In this document: positions 55,300-64,000 of the stretch, one piece after another
How the letters are laid out: the number at the start of each line of letters is the position of its first letter
How positions within the stretch are numbered: position 1 is the first letter of the stretch
NCBI GenBank assembly: GCA_010405405.1
Contig: MU004232.1
Location: 131,540-195,539, forward strand
Reading direction: 5' to 3'
DNA length: 64,000 bases
DNA from: Microthyrium microscopicum
Taxonomy: Eukaryota > Ascomycota > Dothideomycetes > Microthyriales > Microthyriaceae
Translations under genes and position numbers: made by a program
The notes under the pieces: model-generated
Told to the model about the DNA's origin: nothing
Database searches by the model: none
The model's input: only the letters and a program-made list of their open reading frames with translations

Positions 55300-57690
55300 G
55301 TAATTAAGGAAAAAAGGTATATTTATAGAGTAAGGATACTAATAATTATTTTTAGACTTAGTAGCAAATTATATTTTAATTTACTATTAATTAAGAAAAG
55401 CTAATTTCTATATAAATAGATTCTTATTAGTATAGTAGGAAAAAAAGCCTTATTTAGAATAGTATATAAGTAGGTACTTTTAAGTTTATTAGCTAGCTTT
55501 GTTATTACTATATTTATTATTATAAGTTCTTTAAATACTACTACCTTTATAAAGATAATACTAGTACCTTTCTTATTAAGTAAGGATTACTTAATAAGTA
55601 TATTACTTTTTAGAATTATAATAATATTATTATAGCTAAAGGTAATAAAGATTAGATTATACTTAATTAAATAAAATTAATTATAACTTTAGTATATTTA
55701 ATTCCTATTACGTTATATTATTATTAATTATAATATTTATAGATATATAACGTAAAGCTTAAGGCTACCTATAGCTTTAATAAGTATAAGATTATATTAT
55801 AAGATTTTTTTATTTTATAAGCACGTTTAATTATAGCTAAGGGTCTTTTTCTTAGTATATTTAAATTATAATTTATATAGTAAGTTATTAACTACTATAT
55901 ATTATTAAGTATTTAACCTTAATTTATTTTATAGAAAACTATTACTTTAGAAGTTATAAAATAAGTTATAATTAATCTTATAAAGTTAAGAAAGGAGTTT
56001 ATTTAGCTAAGTAATAATATATATATTAATATTTAGTTAGATAAGTAATCTTTAAATTTTACTTATAAAGAGTACTTAGCTATTATTAGATAATAGATTA
56101 CTTTATAATAAGAATAAAAGAAGAGGCTTCTTAGCTTTCTTTTTATTATTAGAAAGTCTATAGGTAAGACTTATACTAAATTTATAAGTAATATATTTAA
56201 TTAATATAGCATTATTAAGAAGATTTATTTTATTATAGTTAATAATACTAGTAATAATAAGATAATAGTACTTATATTAAATATATATTAATACTTTAAG
56301 CGTACTATAAATATTATTTAAGTTTTTTATATATCTTATATTATTTAATTAATATAAAGCACTTTACTTTCTTATCTTAGCTATAAGTCTATAAATAAAG
56401 AAATTAAATAAGTATTTATTAAAGAAGATATTTTAAAGGAGAGGAAACTTACTATAAAATATAGCTTAGTCGCTTTTACTTTATATAAAGTAAGTTAGTT
56501 CTTATTTTTAGTAAGTTAAAAAAGTATTAATTAGAATAACTAATACGATTTAAGCTTATAGTATTATTAAGTATATTAGCTTCTTTAAACTATATCTCTT
56601 TAGGTTTTTTGCTTACTTAGCTAGTTTTTATTTTAATAAATTCTAAATATCTAATTTATATTCTATTAATAAATATTAGAATAACCTTAATCCTTATAGT
56701 AACCTTTAGCTAATCTAAGATATTAAAATATATTAGGACTTAATAATAATAATAGAACTTTATCTTTAAATTATTAAGATGCTTCTTATATACTTCTTTA
56801 TTATTAAAGCTTATAAAGTTAGAAAAAAGAAGAATTAGTAATAGATAAGGATTTTTATATTATTTAATATAGAATAGGCTAATATTAAGTATTTAGTTTA
56901 GCTTACTACTCTATTTAATACTATAATTTAGATTCTTAATAGATCTAAGGCTCTATTTATTTATAAGGTCTTCTTATACTTTTAAAAGCTCTTTTAATAT
57001 ATTAACGATAAGAAGGCTATTTTAGGTAAATATATATTAGTAAGTACTTAACTATATTAGTAGAGTAAACTTTAGTTTAGTTTAAAAGAGGCTTAAGAGA
57101 AATTATAAGTATATTTTAACTTAATATAAATTAATATTTAACTATAGTATATTTATACTTTTAGTTAGTTATTATCTTCTTATATAGCTAAGTTTACTTT
57201 TACTAACCCTTAGTAAAAAGACTACCTTAGTTTAAATAGTTTATCTTAGCGTAACGTAATAATTAAAGACCTTTATAAAGTTTAGCTTAAAAAGTATAGT
57301 AATTTAAATACTTAATTTAATAATATAGAACTAATTATAGATAATAATAATATTATAATAGATAATAGCCTAATTAGCTTATTTTTATCTAATAAGTTTA
57401 TATAATACTTTAAAAGTAGTATATCTTTATTATTATATTATTTATAATTTACTAATATAATAATAGTATTTATAAAGAATAATAATCTTCTCCTTACGTA
57501 GAAAGAAAATAATAATTTAAACCTTTACTTAATAATAGCTTATATAGTATATAATTATCTTTATATATTAGCTACTAAAGTTAGAGTAGAACGTATTTTT
57601 TTTATTACTTATAACTAATTTAAATATAATTATTTCTACTCTCTTTAAATATTTTATAATCTTATACTATTATAAGATATACTTTACTAA
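55300..57690 (+). pseudogene. hAT transposase remnant
   Basis: Plus-strand traces are in family order. A BED-finger-like patch is at about 55490-55620 (CYYYIYYYKFFKYYYLYKDN, then NTSTFLIK.GLLNKYIT). The block AKGLFLSIF at about 55840 corresponds to the AxxLPFS motif. Next is a stretch aligning to the first catalytic region, then IIVNNTSNNKII at about 56240, the decayed form of the hAT DNASNN motif. The C-terminal dimerisation block is at about 57535-57690 (ATKVRVERIFF, expected form SVEVERLFS). Many internal stops, mostly TAG/TAA in place of Gln codons. Not functional. Confidence 0.78.
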
Positions 57691-58705
57691 TATAATAATA
57701 ATAAATTTATTAAATTAATAGCTAATATTTTAGACTATTAAGGTAGTTCTAATAAGATTAAAGTAAAGGTTAGTATACGTAAAAAATATATTAATATAAT
57801 TATAAAATAACTTATAAATACCCTACTTAATTATATTTATTTTAGTAATTTTAATATTATATACTATTAGATATTTAATTATATAACTTATTATAAAGAT
57901 TTAGATAGGTTATTTATTATTTTTAATAGGAAAGATAATTTAGATAATTTAAGTAAGAATAATAATATTTTAAATAAGAACGTAAATAAGACTAATAAAA
58001 ATAGTTTTAATAATAAAAATAATACTAGTTTTAGGTTTACTAAAGAAGAAGAAAACTTTAAGAATATTAGTATTAGTAGATCTATAGGCTTAGAGACTTC
58101 TTTTAAATTCTATAGTATAGATTTAGATAATAGTAAGAATAGTAATAAGGTAAAGAATAGTAATACTTAAGACTCTTTTTATAGATAATTACTAAAAAAT
58201 ATTAGTAGGCTTCTATTTATAGTAGCTACTAGCAAAAGAGTTTATAAACTAATATTTAAGTCTATTTTCTAGTAGAAATTAAAGAATAAATAAAAGTAAC
58301 TACTAATAGATATAGTTTTTAGTAAGGTTAGTAAGAAGAAGAAGGTTTAAATTAGTTATTAAGGTTTTAGTAGTAGTAGTTAGTTAATATATAGTTTAAT
58401 CTATATACTATACTAAATATTCTAATTAATACTTTTCTAACTCTTTAATTTATATACTAGATTATTTTTATTTACTTAGCTTTTATTAATTATATTAGGT
58501 ATAGTAACCCTTTTTTTATAATTTAAATAAGTTACGTACTAAATAAACTTTACTTAATAGGTTTCTAATTTAGGTTCTTTAGGTTCCTTAGGTCTAATTT
58601 ATAATAATTTTATCTTACTTAGGTTAGGTATAGGTTTTATAAAATATTTTTAAAACCTAACCTAACGCTAAGAACCTATATATATTAAGTTAACCCTAAT
58701 AGGTT

Positions 58706-58728
58706 ACCTAACCTATGCCCTAACATAC
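58706..58728 (-). repeat. Right terminal inverted repeat of the hAT element
   Basis: It is inverted relative to 49165-49187 and ends CCCTAACATAC on the plus strand. The sequence just inside also contains AACCTAACC/GGTTAGGT palindromic arms at about 58620-58670. Confidence 0.75.
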
Positions 58729-59761
58729 TTAGATGTAATCCTTGCTCCAATCCATGGCCTATCGTGTCTTCTGAATAGCGCTTTAACAACAACATGTCCA
58801 GGTACCGCGCACTTGCCCAGAAAGGCAGGTCTCTCTACTAACTATTGGGTCAAGTTCACTCTTATATCCACCTAGTATTTAACGTTGCAATCGATTACAG
58901 ACTGGTATTTCGTTTGTATTCGATCAAGTTGTTAACAGAATCAACCTATACGATAGCGACAGCAATAGCGAGTCAAGATGCTTGCAACTCAAATTCACGC
59001 TCGCCGAATTTCGATTCTCAAACGAACAACTTGCCCCCTAACAACTCGACATATACAAAAAGCGCTGTACAAGAACTATATCATTGCTACTCACTGGCTT
59101 TTCTCAGACACGTCCACAGGTGATCAGCTGCAGTGCTTCAACCTTTAGTGCGGACAACGTAACTTTGGCCTTAACCTTCATATTTTGTACTACATGATGT
59201 TAAGCTATCACAAAGAGGCATTAGGGTAAGTCATTCTGCCGTCTCTCATCTTTCACAGTGGGCAGTCTTCCTGTAGGGCTCATCTTATACCTGTCTCACC
59301 TGCAGTCTATTGGTGACCACAATAGAAATCAGTCAAGCTCTGAAACATCCCAGTAGAAGGCCAAACCGTACTCCTTTGTAGTTACCGGGTAATAGGAAAG
59401 ATCATGAATAAGTACCTATATAGGACGAATTTTCAAAGGTTAGGTTGGCCATGGAGGTAGTTATACAAACAGGCAAACTCACAAGTTGATGTTCACAAGC
59501 CCATAAGGATCAGATCGACCAAATTTGATTTGAATAGATGAATTAAGCCCGCACCGCAACCAGTACCTGCGCAGCATTAGATTAACTTCCCAATTAAATC
59601 GAACATGACTGGGCGTTTGCACAGTATCACCAACCTTGGCCAACCAACTTTACTCAACATTTCGCAACCACACATCCGGAGAACCTTCAATACATTCAGT
59701 GTCCCACAGGACACTAAAACCCGCCGATCGAAGCTTGTTACGAACAATTGCGCCTCTCGCG
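58729..59761. other. Upstream region of the FLC-like gene
   Basis: Normal composition returns at the transposon edge. An open frame at 58845-59123 (92 codons) has no motif. The FLC frame is open upstream of 59762 to an earlier ATG at 59636, but that stretch has no signal-peptide character. Confidence 0.5.
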
Positions 59762-61998
59762 ATGCTCCCACGGTCGTTTCTGGCCGCTGTCGCCAGTGCG
59801 CTGTTCGCGCAAACTGGACATGCTACTCGCCTTATCGAATCCTCGTCGTTGGTGCCATGCATGAAGAACTCGAGTTTCTCTGCCAACATGTTCCATGTTG
59901 TGTTCACGGCAGATAACTCGACCCTTACATATGAGATCAATGGCGAATCCCACGTGTCTAGCAAAATCATTCTAGACGTCAATGTTGTTGGCTATGGCTA
60001 TCCGGTGGTACAAATCAAGGTAGATCCGTGCGAATCTGCAGATTTGAAAGGATTATGTCCGATGATATCTGGGCCAATACCAGATATGAAGTCCAATTTC
60101 ATTCTGGATAAGAAGGCTCTTGCTTCAAGAGTTCCAAGTAGGTCATAAGCAAAGTTCACAGGCAAGTTGATGATGCTAATTTGTAAGGCATTGTTTATTA
60201 TATACCCGACCTGGACGGCAAAGTCAAAGTCTGGATCAATTCGACGGAAACAGCGGACAGAACACCTCTGGCTTGCGTCGAAGCGGAAATAAGCAATGGA
60301 AAGACAGTCAATCAAGCAGGAGTTGCCTGGTCTCTTGCTCTCACTATTGGACTATGTCTGGTAATCTCTGGATTGATGTCTGGTTTCGGGCATTTCACGA
60401 CCTCTGCCCACGTTGCGGCAAAGAGTCTTGCGGTGATGGCCTATTTCCAGGCGCAAGCTCTCATAGGTACGTCGAGGACATTACTCAATGCAACCTTAGC
60501 TGACCACCTATAGGAATGACTTCAATTCCAATGCCCCCGATCGTACGCGCCTGGACCCAAGATTTCCAATGGAGCATGGGAATTGTGAGAGCAGACTTCC
60601 AGCAACAATTTGCAACATGGTATCAACGAGCAACAGGTGGAAATCCTGCAAGATTACTTGGACAATTGGCTACGACTTCAGTCAGTCTACAAAAGAGATC
60701 TAACGAAAAGAGCGGAAATTTGAAAATCAAGACACTCAGAGGCATTGAAAGAGTCAGCTTTGTTGCAAAGATCGAGATCACCAACACCTTCTTCACGGCT
60801 TATACATTTTTCGTATTCGTTATTGTGCTTGTTGCACTGAGTATAGCTGCCTTCAAGGGCATCTGCGAGCTTCTCACCAGAGCGCGGAAGATGGACCCTT
60901 CGCGATTCGCAGAGTTTAGAGCTGGTTGGAGACTGGTGGTCAAAGGAATTCTTCTTCGCCTGGTATGTCTATCAGAAAGCTGAAGATCAAGGTACTAACA
61001 CCTTATAGATTCTGATCGGATGTACCCCAATGATCGTCCTCTGTCTCTGGGAACTCACCCGCCGAGACTCCGTCGCAGAAGTCGTCCTCGCCATATTCAT
61101 GCTTCTCTTCGTAATCACCCTTCTCACCATCGCCTCTCTAAAAATCTGGAGAATCGCCCGCCGATCCGAGCAACTACACAAGTCACCCGCCTACATGCTA
61201 TACTCCGATCCCACAATGCTTCAAAAATGGGGCTTCCTCTACATCCAATACAAAGCAACCATGACCCCCTTCATGCTCGTCGTCCTAATCCACGCACTAA
61301 TCCGCGGCGCCTTCGTCGCTTTGGCCCAACGAAGCGGCTACACCCAAGCCATCGCCCTATTTATCCTCGAACTCGCACTCCTGATCGCCGTCTGCGTGGT
61401 AAAGCCATACATGGACAAAGTAACCAACACATTCAACATATCAATCGCCGCCATAAACTTCTTCAACTGTCTCCTACTCCTCCTACTATCCGGCATATTT
61501 GGTCTCCCGCCACTAGCAATCGGCATTCTGGGTGTTCTCTACTTTGTCATCAACGCCATCTTCGCCGGCACAATCGTGATAATGACGATCATAACCGCCG
61601 CCCGCGCCATCATCTCCAAAGACCCCGACAGCCAATACCAAGCGATGCCCGACGACCGCGTGTCGTTCGTAAAGAGCAGCACCGCACTCGAAACAACCGA
61701 ACTCGAAGCACTCGGCAAAACCGCCAGGGGCGAATCGCGCCAAAGTTTCTACAACTCGCTCAACGCAGACTCACGCCAGAATTTGACCTCACGGCATCCA
61801 GCTAGCAGAAATGCGAGTAGGACAGGATTTTATGCGCCAGATGGACGGTTCCAGAGCCAGCCGACAGGTTTCGCAGCGGATGACAATGAAAGTAGGCAGA
61901 GACAGGTGAAGAAGTATGAAGCTGATTGGCGGCCGTTTGGAAGTGAGCCGAATGTTAGTAGTGCGGCGAAGATCAGGGATATGAATGGGCGGTATTGA
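59762..61998 (+). CDS. FLC/TRP-like membrane protein with ML-like luminal domain
   Basis: Four exons: 59762-60137, 60188-60466, 60514-60962 and 61009-61998. The introns are 50, 47 and 46 nt, and the protein is 697 aa. I chose ATG 59762 because it begins the signal peptide MLPRSFLAAVASALFAQTGH. Residues 25-190 are the ML-like domain (PF14558): VPCMKNSSFSANMFHVVFT, VDPCESADLKGLCPM and ACVEAEISNGKTVNQ, with conserved Cys. A TRP-like channel domain (PF06011) follows with about nine membrane helices (SLALTIGLCLVISGLMSGFG, then AWTQDFQWSMGIVR). The cytosolic tail is about 130 residues (RGESRQSFYNSL; YEADWRPFG). Yeast Flc1-3 relatives act in ER/Golgi calcium and FAD homeostasis and wall integrity; function here is inferred from family. 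Confidence 0.92.
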
Positions 61999-62387
61999 GC
62001 TCAGTGAACTGAAATGTCACGGCCGATCATATAAGGTGGAATGGGATGGGAATGTGAATATTATGGAGTTGGGTCTTTGGGCTGCATTGTGTATATTATG
62101 GCTGTCAATGGGGAATAAGTGTAAACTTAATGCATAGGGCACTGGGAGTTCATTTGAATACGCATGAATATGAAGCGTTCTTGCCGCTTATTTCCTGATA
62201 ATTGCATAGTAGTGTCTTCCACAATCTGCTGGTTCTTCATGGCCACACTTGACTGGAGCTATACAATGGAACGCCCAGCAATATAAATAGACGGTTAATC
62301 ATACCTGTCTTCCTGCTAGACTTTCGTTAGAGGTACCCACTGTCTCAATATCTTGACCTAGGAACTTGGCCACCAAAGAGTAATCAT
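61999..62387. other. Convergent spacer
   Basis: It contains the two 3' UTRs. Nothing else was recognised. Confidence 0.5.
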
Positions 62388-63306
62388 CTAATCATCATCA
62401 TCCTCAGCATCGACTTCAGACTCGCCAAGTTCAATACCCGTGAACTTTTGCTCCAGATCCAACGGATGGACAAGACGACCGGTAGCATTCTCGAAAGCCG
62501 TCGCAATAGTTTCCCACAAGTCATTGAGGGAGAACTTGATGATTTCGCGAAGTAGTTTGATCTATGAATTATGAGCATCTGATCATAGTAATCATATGAG
62601 GTTAGCTACGAACCTCATTACGACTTAGATGTCGGTCAGGCTCAGGATATGGAATGCGGACATTCATCTCGCGAGGTTTTTTGCCTTGTTTGTTGTTCTG
62701 CTATTGAAGTGATTAGATAGACCAGCTTCAGTGCCTGTGACAGTGTCATACCTTTTGCGAATCGTTATTCTGTTGATTGCCAGACTTATCCTTCTTCCCC
62801 TGATTCTCCTTTCCCTTCTCTTCACCGTCTGGCTGCATATCCTTCCAAACCGCCTTGATGAAGGCCTCCGAACGCTTAAGTTCAGCAGCAATATCCTTCC
62901 AAGACTTATTCTGGCCCTTCAACCCAATAAGTTGAAACACCTCTTTATTCGTCAACGGCGCATCGCCAGGTCCACCTTGAATTTGACCTCCTTGAATTTG
63001 TTGATGTGTCGGAGCGCCCTGGAACTGTGGATTCTGCTTGCGCCAGAGGTAAGCATATGGACAGATAATCAAGATGTAGAAAAACGAAAAGAAGAGCAAA
63101 AATCTAGCAACTTCCACGAGGGGCCAATTGACGTCTGGTTGCTGATACCAGGGTAGAGGCATTGCGTCAATATTTGGTGCAGCGTTGAACGGCTTGGAGG
63201 ATTTCATGGCTTGTTCTTGCTGCAATCGAGACATTAGGGCTCCGGTGCCGCAGGAATGCAGTGATTCCGGCGCTGTATCAAGCGGTGGTTTGTACTTTAT
63301 CTGCAT
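62388..63306 (-). CDS. Single-pass membrane protein with C-terminal helical region, unknown
   Basis: Three exons: 63306-62752, 62700-62614 and 62561-62388, with introns of 51 nt (GTATGA...TAG) and 52 nt (GTTCGT...TAG, a weak donor). The protein is 271 aa if ATG 63306 (MQIKYKPPLDTAPES) is used; later Met codons at MSRLQQEQ or MKSSKPF are alternatives. One membrane segment (VARFLLFFSFFYILIICPYA) is followed by a linker, then LTNKEVFQLIGLKGQNKSWK and AELKRSEAFIKAVW, which look like a short helix-turn-helix (Myb-like) unit. Then come a Gln/Lys-rich stretch, NVRIPYPEPDRHLSRNE joined to IKLLREIIKFSLNDLW, and an acidic tail. I do not recognise the family. Confidence 0.6.
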
Positions 63307-63421
63307 CGGAGTGACTGATGATAGATAGTGGGTATGGAAAGTTTCGGACGGGATCAATTGCAAGTATTTCGGGCTAGGTGCATATCTCGGGTAGTGTGCA
63401 TATGGCAGGTAGCCAAAAGGA

Positions 63422-63789
63422 TTAAGGTGACAATGCGATGGTGTTGGGAAATGGCTTGTGGTGAGGAAATTCAACAAACTCGACGAGAGCTCCAGAGGAT
63501 CGCAACTGAGAACAAAGAATTATAACAAAGACAAAGAACTTACTATGTTTTGCTGTTTGGTTACACCACGACGAACCCAACCAATCTCATTGTTGTTTTC
63601 TTTTGGAGTTTTGCGCACTCGGGCAATTCGAAAGGGTCCAAAATAAATATCTTCCACAATGCCTTTAGACTTTGGATGTTGCTGGTTTTGCTGCTGAGCT
63701 AATTGCTGGGCCAATTGCTGGGCTTGTTGTTGCGCCTGCTGTTGCGCCAGTTGCTGCGACAGTTGCTGGGCTTCCTGTGTGTTCACCAT
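63422..63789 (-). CDS. Small Gln-rich protein, unknown (tentative)
   Basis: ATG 63789 opens a Gln/Ala-rich run (TQEAQQLSQQLAQQQAQQQA and on), then GIVEDIYFGPFRIARVRKTP and NNEIGWVRRG. A donor GTAAGT at 63543 and an acceptor at 63506 define a 38-nt intron, short for this genome. The join is in phase and gives NILRSSGALVEFVEF, ending at 63422, for 109 aa in all. The frame could instead end without splicing at 63520, or belong with the downstream gene. The opposite frame at 63665-64000 is less likely coding. Confidence 0.4.
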
Positions 63790-64000
63790 CTTGTCGTTGA
63801 TTTTGGGAGAGTTGTTTGGTGGAGAATATGGAGGATATGGAGAAAATAGTGTGATCTAGGAGCTTGCAAGAGTCCTGGAGCATATCAAGTATCGGAACGT
63901 TGTTCCATGATGTATAGATTGCTTTGGAAGGCAAGTGCTTTCTTGAGGTTCGAATGTTGTCACTGGGAGCCTTGAGGCCAGCTTGGACTGCCCATAACAA
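63790..64000. other. Right edge of window
   Basis: This is the upstream region of the Gln-rich ORF. No feature was recognised; a gene from outside could enter here. Confidence 0.4.

Larger units (their letters stand above)
49165..58728 (+). mobile_element. RIP-decayed large hAT DNA transposon, 9.56 kb
   Basis: An extremely AT-rich island with abrupt edges. The termini are 23-bp inverted repeats (49165-49187 and 58706-58728) matching at 20 of 23 positions, with all three differences being transitions. Plus-strand traces of an hAT transposase occupy about 55300-57690. A separate 60-bp tandem repeat array lies at 50101-50345. The ends also carry several GGTTAGGT-type direct and inverted motifs. 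I could not identify a clean 8-bp target duplication: TGGATGTA near the left edge and TAGATGTA near the right edge are close, but they sit at different offsets from the repeats. Typical hAT elements are 2.5-5 kb, so this is either an oversized element with extra genes or a nest; 51-55 kb is unresolved. Confidence 0.7.

Noticed and set aside
28783-58728. CRISPR-like or LTR structures in the AT-rich islands
   Set aside because: No regularly spaced direct repeats with unique spacers and no long direct terminal repeats; low-complexity TA runs account for the apparent repetition.
49157-58736. Possible 8-bp target duplication TGGATGTA/TAGATGTA around the hAT island
   Set aside because: The two copies lie at different distances from the inverted repeats, and one overlaps the repeat, so I do not claim it.
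61020-61805. 261-codon Arg/His/Pro-rich plus frame
   Set aside because: Out-of-frame shadow of the last FLC exon.

Overview
The window comes from a filamentous ascomycete (Pezizomycotina). The evidence is short 45-85 nt GT-AG introns with CTRAY-type branch sites, two HET-domain genes, a Zn2Cys6 regulator, a class II hydrophobin, a multifunctional CPSase-ATCase, and two sharply bounded AT-rich islands with the C-to-T decay expected of repeat-induced point mutation (RIP). Leotiomycetes or Sordariomycetes would fit the class II hydrophobin, but the class is inference only.

Layout. 1-9 kb is accessory: a broken HET gene (1.5-3.55 kb), an apparently whole HET gene (4.6-7.0 kb) and a small secreted protein. 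9.3-28.6 kb is gene-dense core genome: carnitine acetyltransferase, Rad57, a STAND-N/EH-domain protein, CPSase-ATCase, the cohesin loader subunit Scc4/Mau2 and a membrane-anchored metallophosphoesterase. 28.8-35.5 kb is one RIP-decayed LINE flanked by a 16-bp target-site duplication. 36-48.2 kb is core genome again: a tiny three-exon CENP-W gene, a LAT-type amino-acid permease, a Zn2Cys6 regulator, an S33 peptidase, a kinase-like protein, a peroxisomal Lon protease ending in a PTS1, and a class II hydrophobin. 49.2-58.7 kb is a second RIP-decayed island, read here as a very large hAT transposon with 23-bp terminal inverted repeats. 59.8-64 kb holds a FLC/TRP-like membrane protein and two poorly known genes.

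Gene models were built by reading splice sites by eye. In every multi-exon model the exon lengths sum to a multiple of three, and the joins restore family motifs, for example the Walker A of Rad57, the last cysteine of the hydrophobin and the C-terminus of the ATCase.

Points most worth a second look: (1) a 649-aa protein joining a fungal STAND-type N-terminal domain, a 35-residue tandem repeat and two EH domains; (2) a CPSase-ATCase that lacks the whole dihydroorotase-like domain usual in fungal homologues; (3) the large hAT element with an extra coiled-coil repeat ORF; (4) a peroxisomal Lon whose targeting signal sits alone on a 29-codon last exon, so that intron retention would remove it; (5) a 213-bp MITE-like element. 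No tRNA, rRNA, CRISPR array or viral element was recognised.
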